Origin: Plotosus lineatus
Taxonomy: Eukaryota > Chordata > Actinopteri > Siluriformes > Plotosidae
Direction: 5' to 3'
Length of the DNA: 64,000 bases
Assembly (NCBI GenBank): GCA_024760905.1
Contig: CM045738.1
Location: forward strand, 46,835,797-46,899,796
Position numbers and translations under genes: made by a program. Below are positions 54,226 to 64,000 of the stretch, piece after piece (positions within the stretch are counted from its first letter, which is position 1; each line of letters starts with the position of its first letter). The notes under the pieces are model-generated. The model worked only from the letters and a program-made list of their open reading frames with translations, was not told the origin of the DNA and ran no database searches.

Positions 54226-55095
54226 CTGTTCCTCCTGTCTGAGTGCTGAAAAAAAAATATGAACAGACTGAAGTGGCACAGAGCAAGCGACACAATACTA
54301 TTCCAGCCAATCAGTCACACCCTATTGTTGATTGGCTGCAGGGGAGACAGGGTACTGTTAGCTGTTGGTCAGCGCTTCTTCATTCCTATTTGTCATTTCC
54401 TCGATGCTCTGAAGTTCTTCTTTGACAGCTGCCCCAATTCTTTTATTTGTTCATCGAAGATCGACGAGAGTCGCCTCCCCAGAAGAGCTGCACGCCAGCA
54501 TATAAATAACCCGCCCCTTGTCTGATGTTGGACACTTTTACACAGCAGGTCAGCCATGCCGCCGTCATCAGCAGCGGATGTCGCTCTGCGTGAAGCTTCA
54601 GAGGAAACAGTGTCTCATTCTCTGAACACAGATTTCCTCTGTTCTTCACTTCTCACATCATTTCCTCGTGTCTTCATGTTCCTCGGTGGGAGGGATTAAG
54701 GCACAAGGGTGAGGCGTGAGGGAGAGAAATGAGGATGCAGTTTAAGAGTTTCGAGAAGCAGCCAGTGTCGCTGGCTCGGTGACGCACGCCCAAGAATTTC
54801 AAGAGGCGGAGCTTCTGAAGGAGTACAGAAAATTAAATTGTTAAACTAAACGATCATTGTGGTTTTTTTTTTGTTTTGTTTTTTTTGAACCACTATGCCA
54901 CCGTGTTGACCACAACAACAACAACAACAATAACACTTCATCTGAGTAATATTTTGCAATTGTTCTTTGGGGGGCTGGTGTCATAAAAATAATAAATGAA
55001 ACATTATTGAGAAATTTAAAATAATTAATTAAATGCCTTTCATCATTTATTGAGCATTCGGGATAAAAATCCCAGTGGGTTTGTTCCTAATAGCA
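54226..55095. other. Unassigned sequence, no gene recognised
   Basis: No repeat match in the window; frames are short. (CAA)n at 54913-54930. Confidence 0.5.
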
Positions 55096-55097
55096 GT

Positions 55098-55189
<92 letters not shown>

Positions 55190-55325
55190 TTGTGGGCGTG
55201 TGTGTGTGTGTGTGTGTGTCTGTGTGTTTGTGTGTGTGACTCATTCGTCTCACTCTTGTACTTTTCCTGATTCTGATTGATCGAACTGTGCTGCATGAAG
55301 CGTGACGAAGAGAGAAATATATCAG

Positions 55326-55371
<46 letters not shown>

Positions 55372-55660
55372 GCACACAAACACACGCACGCACACACACA
55401 TACACACATGCATGCATGCAGGGCCATTGAGCCGTTTAGGGGAGCAGTAGGGTGGTACATGGCGTTTATTAAGCCTCATTGTGGAGGATGAAGAGATGGA
55501 TGTTCGACGTCCTGCAGCAGGTAATCTGATTACGATCCCATTAATAAAACATCACTCATTAAACGCCATAATCAATCTCACAGTGAAACGAGCTGCTCCA
55601 GCTTCATCATCACAGCATGGAGTCGTGTGTGTGTGTGTGTGTGTTAGTATGTGAGTGTTG

Positions 55661-55698
<38 letters not shown>

Positions 55699-55793
55699 AT
55701 GTGTGTGTGTGTGTGAGAGAGAGAAACAGATAGATAAGTTTAATGAACAAAAATAAAAAAAACATGAAGACACGTTCAATGTCCAGAGTCAAA

Positions 55794-55833
<40 letters not shown>

Positions 55834-55855
55834 CTTGTTTGTGTGAGTGTGTGTC

Positions 55856-55886
<31 letters not shown>

Positions 55887-55954
55887 TTGTCCCCCCGTGT
55901 GTTTGTCTCTGTCTCTCTCTTCCTTCTCTCTCTCTCTCTCTCTGGGGGAAAAAA

Positions 55955-55988
<34 letters not shown>

Positions 55989-55990
55989 TA
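55096..55990. repeat. Dense GT/CA microsatellite cluster ending in poly-A and (TA)n
   Basis: (GT)n 55096-55230, (CA)n 55326-55400, (GT)n 55623-55715, (CA)n 55796-55833, (GT)n 55856-55888, (CT)n 55918-55945, A run 55948-55971, (TA)n 55972-55990. Between them 55405-55620 is non-repetitive with no gene. Confidence 0.95.
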
Positions 55991-57572
55991 TAAGTTTTTC
56001 TCAAAAAATTAGCATATTGTGATAAAGTTCATTATTTTCTGTAATGTACTGATAAAAATTAAACTTTCATATATTTTAGATTCATTGCACATGAATATGC
56101 AGATTCATTGCAACTGAAATATTTCAGGTCTTTTATTGTTTTAATACTGATGGTTTTGGCATACAGCTGATGAAAACCCAAAATTCCTATCTCAAAAAAT
56201 TAGCATATCATGTTCAGGTAGTGTAAACGAGCTATTAACCTAATCATCTGAATCAACCAATTAACTCTAAACACCTGCAAAACATTCCTGAGGCTTTTAA
56301 AAACTCCCAGCCTGGTTCATTACTCAAAACCGCAATCATGGGTAAGACTGCCGACCTGACTGCTGTCCAGAAGGACATCATTGACACCCTCAAGCAAGAG
56401 GGTAAGACACAGAAAGAAATCTCTGAGCGAATAGGCTGTTCCCAGAGTGCTGTATCAAGGCACCTCAGTGGGACGTCTGTGGGAAGGAAAAAGTGTGGCA
56501 GAAAACGTTGCACAACCAGAAGAGGCGACCGGACCCTGAGGAAGATTGTCGAGAAGGGCCGATTCCAGACCTTGCGGACCTGTGGAAGCAGTGGACTGGG
56601 CTACAGGTGCCGCATTCCCCAGGTCAAGCCACTTTTGAAGCAGAAACAGCGGCAGAAGCGGCTGACCTGAGCTACAGAGAAGCAGCACTGGACTGTTGCT
56701 CAGTGGTCCAAAGTACTTTTTTCGGATGAAAGCAAATTTTGCATGTCATTCGGAAACCAAGGTGCCAGAGTCTGGAGGAAGACTGGGGAGAAGGAAATGC
56801 CAAAATGCCTGAAGTCCAGTGTCAAGTCCCCACAGTCAGTGATGGTCTGGGGTGCCATGTCAGCTGCTGGTGTTGGTCCACTGTGTTTTATCAAGGGCAG
56901 GGTCAATGCAGCTAGCTATCAGGAGATTTTGGAGCACTTCATGCTTCCATCTGCTGAAAAGCTTTATGGAGATGAAGATTTCATTTTTCAGCACGACCTG
57001 GCACCTGCTCACAGTGCCAAAACCACTGCTAAATGGTTTACTGACCATGGTATTACTGGGCTCAATTGGCCTGCCAACTCTCCTGACCTGAAGCCCATAG
57101 AGAATCTGTGGGATATTGTGAAGAGACAGTTGAGAGACACCAGACCCAACACTGTGGATGAGCTTTAGGCCGCTATCGAAGCATCCTGGACCTCCGTAAC
57201 ACCTCAGCGGTGCCACAGGCTGATTGCCTCCATGCCACGTCACATTGAAGCAGTCATTTCTGCAAAAGGATTCCGACCAAGTATTGAGTGCATAACTGAA
57301 CATAATTATTTGAAGGTTGACTTTTTTTTTTGGATTAAAATCACTTTTGTAATTGGTCGGTTGAAATATGCTAATTTTTTGAGATAGGGATTTTTGGTTT
57401 TTCTTTACTTTTTTTTTTTTGCCAAAATTATCAATATTAAAACAATAAAAGGCTTGAAATACTTCAGTTGTGTGGAATGAATCTAAAAATATATGAAAGT
57501 CTAATGTTTATCAGTACATTACAGAAAATAATGAACTTTATCACAATATGCTTATTTTTTGAGAAGGACTAG
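55991..57572 (+). mobile_element. Tc1/mariner element copy 2, nearly complete, IR/DR ends
   Basis: About 1.58 kb. Each end has an outer and an inner copy of a TCAAAAAATTAGCATAT repeat: outer left 56000, inner left about 56192; inner right about 57366, outer right about 57545. This is the inverted-repeat/direct-repeat plan known from Sleeping Beauty-type elements. TA flanks the right end and the left end lies in (TA)n. Confidence 0.92.
56338..57294 (+). pseudogene. Tc1 transposase, full length with two nonsense codons
   Basis: One reading frame from ATG at 56338. N-terminal paired-like DNA-binding domain: LTAVQKDIIDTLKQEGKTQK and ERIGCSQSAVSRHLSG (helix-turn-helix, about residues 8-45), then GRKKCGRKRCTT (basic linker). 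The DDE catalytic domain has FSDESKF, MVWGAMSAAGVGPL, FQHDLAPAHSAKTT and NSPDLKPIENLWD, with 34 residues between the second Asp and Glu (DD34E). TGA at 56668-56670 and TAG at 57166-57168 interrupt it; the second is AAG (Lys) in copy 1. I see no frameshift, so decay is slight. The frame closes after about 320 codons near 57294, a usual Tc1 length. Confidence 0.92.
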
Positions 57573-57574
57573 TA

Positions 57575-58189
57575 CATATATATATATATATATACACACA
57601 CATATATATTTTCCCCTCTCTCTTTTCTTATATGCTCCTCCACTCTCAAAGTCTCTATTCATTGTATCTGCTCTGTACATCGGTGCCGTCTGGCTGCTGC
57701 AGTGTGGTCGATGTTGGTACGTCCCGTGAGATGCGTCTTATTAAAATGTTTAATTATGTTCTCGACTCTATTCTAGTTGAGAGAAGTGCAGAATTGGGGC
57801 TGATATTCCTCAGAGAGCTGCTTAATATAATAATGCATGCAGTGATTTGTTTCAAACACAACTCCATTACTTTTTATGAGAAGCCTAAACCAGCTGTTCT
57901 TATTACACAGAACACACAAAGCCCAGTGTACCCGACCCAAGACTCGGTAAGAGTCATAAACAGACCAGGATATGTATGTATACAGTAAGTGTCTCTTCTC
58001 ACTTCCTGTATCAGAACACTTTGAGTTCCAAACTAATACAAAGCTCCAGCACTGGAGGCTCCTTACATGAGTATAAAATTAACACATCATAGGATAAGAG
58101 GTCATGGCCCTGAGCCAGACCACTCCCTCTCAATTACAACAGGTCGGAGAAACATCCATCATCACGTTTACTCTGGAAGATAAGAGTAA
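57575..58189. other. Unassigned sequence after (TA)n(CA)n
   Basis: A 118-codon frame at 57632-57988 has no known motif. Nothing else supported. Confidence 0.45.
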
Positions 58190-59150
58190 GGACTGGACAC
58201 TAAACCAGACAGATTAGACTGCAAACTAAAAAAAATTAGATGTTGAACTTTACAAACTAGACTGTAAACTTTACACACTGTATGACTGGATCTTAAACCT
58301 TCTTAATATGTACAGATTGGCTGTTAGACTTTACAGAATAAAGGTTAAGCTTTACTGACTCGATTGTATAGTTTACAGACTGTATGACTGCATGGTAAAC
58401 GTTACAGATTAAATATTAGACTTTACAGTTTAAATGTTAAACTTAACAGATTAAATATTAAACTTTACAGATTAAATGTTGAACTTTACGGATTAATTAT
58501 TAAACTTTACAGCTTAAATGTTAAGATTTACACACTGGATTGGGGAGTTTCCATAGTGTATGACTGGATGGTAAACTTTACAGATTAAATATTAAACTTT
58601 AAAGTTTAAGTGTTAAACTTTACAGATTAAATGTTAAATTTTACAGATTAAATATTAAACTTTACAGATTAAATATAAACTTTACAGATTAAATGTTGAA
58701 CTTTACAGATTAATTATTAAACTTTACAGATTAAATATAAACTTTTACAGATTAAATGTTGAATTTTAAATATTAATTATTAAACTTTACAGATTAAATA
58801 TAAACTTTACAGATTAAATGTTGAACTTTACAGATTAATTATTAAACTTTACATCTTAAATGTTAAGATTTACACACTGGATTGTGGAGTTTACACAGTG
58901 TATGACTAGATGGTAAACTTTACAGGTTAAATATTAAACTTTACAGTTTAAATGTTAAACTTTACAGATTAAATATTAAACTTTACAGCTTAAATGTTAA
59001 GATTTACACACTGGATTGTGGAGTTTACATAGTTTGTGACTGGATGGTAAACTTTACAAATTAAATTTGAAACTTTACAGATTTTAAACATTAAGATTTA
59101 TAGACTGTTAAAATGTTAAAATATACTGTCTGGATGTTAAATAAAAAATG
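58190..59150. repeat. 21-bp minisatellite with higher-order repeats
   Basis: The basic unit is about TTAAACTTTACAGATTAAATG, here split for length as TTAAACTTTACAG plus ATTAAATG, repeated with variants for almost 1 kb. A longer segment starting TTAAGATTTACACACTGG recurs at 58521, 58863 and 58997, showing duplications of blocks of units. Confidence 0.9.
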
Positions 59151-60289
59151 TTGAGTTGATCCATTTATTTGATTCAATACTATACCCAAAGGTTTGGACA
59201 TTAAATAAAGGCTCATGGCTCAGGTGATCACTCTGATCACTCCCGCTGGGGGGGAAAAAAAAACAAACACTGAAAGTTAGACAAGTTTTGTTTTTTATGT
59301 TGATTAAAAAAATCCCGAAAGACTCCTTCGCTGTACCAGCCGCTGCTGAGGATGAAACGTCTGCGAGAATGTAAATGATGTTGTGGAAGCAGATGTTTAT
59401 CCTGCTGTGGAAGAAGAGAAATCAGAGAGCTGGAATCACTCGGCGGTGAGATAAATTAGAAAGATAAATTCTGAAATAGATCGATAGATAGATCCCCTTT
59501 CAGATAAAAGATAAGTGTTTCTCGAAGAGCAGAGCATTCACATCGGCTCGGTTATTCACAGAAGACACCGATAATTAAAATCCGCCCTCGGGGCTGAGAG
59601 AAAGCTGGAATTCAGCGAACTTCACCTGCATAGAGAAATCCCATCTCCACTTCCTGTCGCTCCCCATAGAACAGATAAAAGCGAGTGTGCTGTCTCCCTT
59701 CCTTTAATCAGATTTATTTTAGAAATGAATATAGCAAGTATAATGTGAGTAAAATCGACGGTGTGTGTATTCTTACAAACAATAAAGAAGATTTACAGTG
59801 TTGACATGGTAACAACCTAACGAAAACCGACCAGTGACTTCATTGGTGCGCAAGAAGACGGTGTGGACTTGTCAGATGTAAACATCGACACAAGAAAACT
59901 TTCAGAATAAATGAAGACGTGCAGCACGTAGTGCGGTATTTATAAGGACCGGACGGACGCAGAGAGAACATGGTAACCGTATGGTATGATTTGATTGGTT
60001 GTAGTCAGAATACAGGCCATGATACATGTATGATCATGGACCTGGTAAGAAATGAATGGAAACATGGCCGATGCAGTGAGGCCCTGGCATGGACGTAGTA
60101 AGGATGAAGTTGAAACCTGCACATTTTTCCGTTTTGATCCCGCCCCCACTGTGTTCATAGAAATCACCAGGACGCAGCGCACTCTTCATGATGGAGGTAA
60201 ACAGTCCGTGGTTGTTTAATAGTTTTCTCCAACATTTTGAATGTGTTTATTTATTTGTTTGTTTGTATGCTTGTGATTCACAGTGATGT
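59151..60289. other. Apparently unique sequence, no gene recognised
   Basis: Open frames are below 81 codons and without motifs. The sequence is of moderate complexity and not repeated in the window. Confidence 0.5.
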
Positions 60290-60636
60290 AATACAACAGT
60301 ATCCTACACCGTGATACATTCACCTCACAGCAGGGGTTCGGTTCCTGACCTCGGTGCGTTTATGTACAGAGTGGGCGTGTTCCTCTGCTGCTTGTGTGGG
60401 TTTCCTCCTGGTAGTCCGGTTTCTTCCTCCAATCCAAAAACATACTACAAGAGACTGTTTGTGTTTCCCAATCTCCCCTGAATGCCGGTGTGAATGATTG
60501 TGTGTGTGTGTGTTGCCCTGTGATGGCCTTATGAACTGTTCAGGGTGTACCGTGTCATTGCTCCATGTCGGCTGAAATAGCCTCCACACTCCTTACAGGT
60601 TGAGTAGGATTAAGTGTTTTGACAAATGAGTGAGTG
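60290..60636 (+). mobile_element. SINE C copy
   Basis: A degenerate head at 60300-60350 with GGGGTTCGGTTCCTGACC, the GGTTTCCTCCTGGTAGTCCGG block, CCAATCCAAAAACAT and an L2-like tail GTTGAGTAGGATTAAGTG with (GAGT)n. Confidence 0.75.
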
Positions 60637-61087
60637 GTTCATAAGGAAGTTTTCGTTACTTGGAGGAGGTTTGCACTCTGTGGCTGCTCTTATTTTGTGC
60701 ATAGTCCACCCATTTTATTCCATCATATGTGTGTGTGTGTGTGTGTGTGTGTGACATGATGCTGCCACCCGCCTCTTCACAAACTGCTGTGTATACGTAT
60801 TTGGGGACGTCCTGACACACTCGGAGGAGACCGCCATCCACCATCTCTTATGATTAAGCTCACAGACAGACCATGATTGGCTGGTGATTGCTGTGAGTGA
60901 CAGAACAGTGAATGTATTACCCCCCCCCCCCCCCCCAAGAGCTCGGCCAATGGACAGAGTCCCATGGACTCCAGTCCCGCATAACTGTGGCATCATGGCG
61001 CTACAGCTGTTAATGCAAATACATGATGGTATATATCGTAACGATATCATGTGACTTACGACATATTTGTTTCATGAACAAGAAATA
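60637..61087. other. Unassigned sequence with GT and poly-C tracts
   Basis: (GT)n at 60726-60752 and a C run at 60920-60937. No gene. Confidence 0.6.
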
Positions 61088-61304
61088 GTTTTATGGTTTT
61101 AAATGGTTATTATGTCCACTTCAACGCAAGACGGTTCTGAGTTTGAGTCCCGGACTCAGCGAGGGTATTTCTATGTGGACTGTGGGTGCTCTTCCTGTGC
61201 TTGTGTGGGTTTCCTCAGGGTCGTCCAGTTTCTTCCCACATTCCAAAAACATGTGCAGTCGGCTAACTGGTTGTTCCAAATTGCCCCTGGGTGTGAGTGT
61301 GAAT

Positions 61305-61338
<34 letters not shown>

Positions 61339-61435
61339 TGGTCCTGCAATGGCAAAAGTGGGCTGAGATGGGCGGCAGCCTCCAGGCGACCCTAATTATG
61401 GTTAAGCATCTTAAAGAAATCATAAATAAATAAAT
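61088..61435 (+). mobile_element. SINE C copy
   Basis: Head with GAGTTTGAGTCCCGGAC, body GGGTTTCCTCAGGGTCGTCC and CATTCCAAAAACATGTGC, an internal (GT)n at 61300-61336, tail GACCCTAATTATGGTTAAGC and (AAAT)n. Confidence 0.8.
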
Positions 61436-61889
61436 AAACATTGATTCATTTGTTTTTATTTGTCTCCCACCCACCCCTTCCCGGAGCACTGGAGGAGGAG
61501 GAGCTCTCGGAGCCTCATTCCCAGTGCTATTCTTTATACTTTACTGCTCATTACTGAGAAACTGATGAGATATATTGTTTTATTTTAAAGTGAACATTAC
61601 TGCTGTTGTACGACTATAAACTCAAGACGACTCACGGCTTCAGCAACAGGACAGAACATTAAGTCTGACAGGGCAGGACAGTAAAAAAGCATATGGAGCA
61701 TATAAAGTTCCTTTAACAACATGCGCTAAGTCAACATGAGCAGAACTGCAGTGTATGTGAAGCGTCCTGGTGTGCGGAGGCAGGTGTGGCTTCAACAACG
61801 AGGCTGGAGAACAGGAAGTGTGATTGGGGTGCATTTACTTTTTCACAAATATGAAGTTAAATCAAATTTTCATCTTCTCATGGTCTCAC
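61436..61889. other. Unassigned sequence
   Basis: No repeat match and no exon recognised. Confidence 0.5.
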
Positions 61890-62008
61890 CCATCCATTTA
61901 TCTATTTGCCAAACCGTGCGCAGGTCGCGGGGAAGCTGGAGCCTATCTCAGCCAACACCAGGTGAAGGTGGGGTATATCCGGAACAGCTCGCCAAGCCAC
62001 AACAGGGC

Positions 62009-62049
<41 letters not shown>

Positions 62050-62172
62050 AGCAGGAGGAAACCAGGAGTTTAGTGCTCCGAGAATATGCAAACTTGCAAA
62101 CATGCGAAGCCTGGGGCATCGACCCGAGGACCTTCTTGTAATGAGACAGATTGGCTTAACTTCTACGACACC
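61890..62172 (-). mobile_element. SINE C copy with internal CA expansion
   Basis: Reversed tail (GGGAAGCTGGAGCCTATCTC), (CA)n at 62011-62047, AGGAGGAAACCAGGAG, and a degenerate reversed head GGCATCGACCCGAGGACC. Confidence 0.7.
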
Positions 62173-62872
62173 ATTTACTAACTGCGATGCCACAGGCATC
62201 CAACTCATGCAACAAAGGGTCATGTGGCTGCAGGTTATTGTTTCAACCAAGCAGCAGCACACCTGACTCGCTCATTTAAATAACTGAACTGAGTCTTCAG
62301 ACAGTTGATTGGTTAGTTTCTGTACAGAGCACACAGATTGACCAATCAGCTACCTGCAGATTCAAATCAGTTATTTAAATAAGCGAGTCTGGTCTGCTGC
62401 TGCTTGATTAAAACAAAAACCTGCAGAAACATGGCCCTTTGTGGCATGAGTCTGACCCCCCTGTGGTACGCCACCATGGCGCTCATTCTCATGTTTGTTC
62501 TCATGTTTTGCATGAACATCGGAAAGCAGGCAGTACGCACAGAGGAAATCCGGCCTGGGCAAATACTTTTGTTATTTGTCTTAAACTTTTACTACACACT
62601 CAGACTGCAGTACAAACACCTCGATCATCCATCACACCACAGAAACACCCTGATTCCCCGATTTCACTGATTAATTACTGATGCGTCTGGACGGCTGAGC
62701 GATGGAAACAATTAATAATTAATGCATCACTCAGTCCGGTCGCTAATCAATTAGTCTGTTTACATCTTCAAGTCATAATAATGATTTATTTTCCACTCTC
62801 ATGCCTGTCATTCTGTCCAGTCCATCATAGTGTACAAAACATACCATACTCAATTACACTGATTAACACATA
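62173..62872. other. Unassigned sequence with an AT-rich TAAT-motif block
   Basis: 62404-62670 holds an 88-codon frame with a hydrophobic stretch but no known domain. 62668-62760 is dense in ATTAATTA-type motifs (GATTAATTACTGATG, CAATTAATAATTAATGC, CGCTAATCAATTAG). Confidence 0.4.
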
Positions 62873-64000
62873 CAGCGGTACCCTGACTTACAAAATTAAT
62901 CGGTCCGAGGGCGAACTCGTAAGTCAAATGTTCGTTTGATAAAACAAAAATTCCCATCGGAAATAATAGAAAACCAATTAATCTGTTCCAACCCCCTCCC
63001 AAACTCATATAACTTGCCACAAACAGGTATATTTCGCCTCATATATAAAAGATAAACATGTAAAAACAATAAATATTTCATAATAGTAATACATGTACAT
63101 TAGCATGAAAAATAATGAATAATAAATAATAATAAAACAAGAATAAAGAATAAATCAAATAACCCTTCCGATCATCGACTGTGGCGATGATAACACATGG
63201 GTAAGTATGAGGCGGTGAGTAACAGAGAAGGAGGAGGAGAATTTTGTGCATATGCATGCTATAAATGCCAGCGAGGAAAGGCTCATGATGAGCTCCCACA
63301 GGGCCAATGCTTCTCAAATACTGCCGATCCCCCAGTGTGATGCCAGGAAGGGGCACGCATAACCCTGGGGAACATGCTTTTTTGCCATGGTAGGTAGATA
63401 GGTAAAGTCTGTTAGATTTTTACACCCGAGCCTCGTGGCTCATCAGGCCGGTGCTTTCCCCCGGTTTCCATAGCGTGAAGCGACCAGAAGTTCAACTCCT
63501 CCTGGATGGGACGCTAGTCCATCACAGGTTACCTTCCCAGTATAGTTTACTGGTACCCATTTATACTGCTGGGTGAACAGAGGCACACTTGTGGTTGAGA
63601 CCTAGCCCAGGGGTCTTAGCACAGTGAGGGTTCCGTGGGATTCGAACTCACAACTTCCTGATCATGAGTACAGCACCCTAACCACTATGCCACCGGCCCC
63701 ACTTGTGTGATGCCCGGGAGGGGGGGTGACCCAGGGAACATGCTTTTTTGCCATACTGTACTAAAATTAAGTGTAATTATGCATCCTCTACAGTAGATGG
63801 CAGTGGCGCTCTCACTGTGTTCTCTATGGTGTAGGGAAAAAGCACTGAGCAAACAATATGAAGTCCAGTAAGCACTATTTATAGTCACGTGTGGGGCATG
63901 AAATAGATTTTTTTTCCCCTATAGGGGGCATTATAGAAAATAATTGAGAAGTACTGCACAAGGCATTCTCAGAGCATGGAGGAATACACATGGAAGAATA
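62873..64000. mobile_element. Composite Tigger-like MITE, copy 4, runs off the right edge
   Basis: Left end CAGCGGTACCCTGACTTAC, then the shared interior (TAAAGATAAACATGTAAAAAC split from 63046, GGAGGAGGAGAATTTTGTG). The nested hAT-like MITE spans 63305-63956 with TSD-like CACAGGGC (63297-63304) and CACAAGGC (63957-63964), and itself contains a SINE B. The right end lies outside the window. Confidence 0.75.
63387..63703 (-). mobile_element. SINE B, full length, inside the nested hAT-like MITE
   Basis: Reversed SINE B: TTTTTACACCCGAGCCTCG, CCTGGATGGGACGCTAGTCC, ACTGGTACCCATTTATACTG, reversed B box GGGATTCGAACTCAC and A box CCTAACCACTATGCCACC. Tail TAGG/TAGA repeats at 63387-63403. Confidence 0.88.

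Overview
ORGANISM. The window looks like ray-finned (probably teleost) fish nuclear DNA. It holds RTE-type LINEs, Tc1/mariner elements with long inverted ends, hAT and pogo/Tigger-like relics, several tRNA-derived SINE families (one with the L2-like tail common in fish) and very abundant CA/GT, CT/GA and ATCC microsatellites. I could not recognise a single host gene exon or a canonical tRNA or rRNA gene, so this is intergenic or deep intronic sequence dominated by mobile elements. The species is not decided. LAYOUT. 0-1.5 kb: 3' part of an RTE LINE with an open reverse transcriptase frame that runs off the left edge. 2.7-8.6 kb: an internally deleted RTE copy on the minus strand, an inverted pair of SINEs, and a decayed DNA-transposon-like repeat (X). 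8.76-19.89 kb: an 11.1-kb gammaretrovirus-like endogenous retrovirus (ERV) with two LTRs, a proline-tRNA primer site, a highly structured leader, broken gag, pro-pol and env, and a polypurine tract, inserted in a GATA microsatellite. 21.5-22.7 kb: a second minus-strand RTE copy. 22.9-23.8, 26.8-27.7, 38.5-40.7 and 62.9-64 kb: four copies of a composite DNA transposon (a small hAT-like element nested in a Tigger-like element). 27.7-33.0 kb: a nest in which one SINE was entered by a full-length RTE LINE and by a hAT transposon, which itself contains a SINE fragment and a deleted Tc1 element. 38.9-40.6 kb: a different, 5'-truncated LINE with a (TAAG)n tail and a 10-bp target duplication. 41-48 kb: SINEs, microsatellites and a long ATCC tract. 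52.4-54.1 kb: SINE plus RTE. 56.0-57.6 kb: a nearly complete Tc1 element with two nonsense codons. 58.2-59.15 kb: a 21-bp minisatellite with higher-order structure. HOW THE PARTS WORK TOGETHER. The clearest biological logic is LINE-SINE partnership. One tRNA-like SINE head with a shared middle region is joined to at least three different 3' tails. In one subfamily the tail is a fusion of the 5' end and the 3' end of the RTE LINE present in the same window; in another it is an L2-like tail ending in GAAT repeats. This suggests tail exchange between enzymatic hosts. The most unusual object is in the ERV leader: five tandem 7-bp stem-loops of alternating types, in which stem changes are compensated on both strands, followed by a 54-bp tandem repeat. 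I know of no description of this arrangement; it is a candidate packaging, dimerisation or translation-control RNA.
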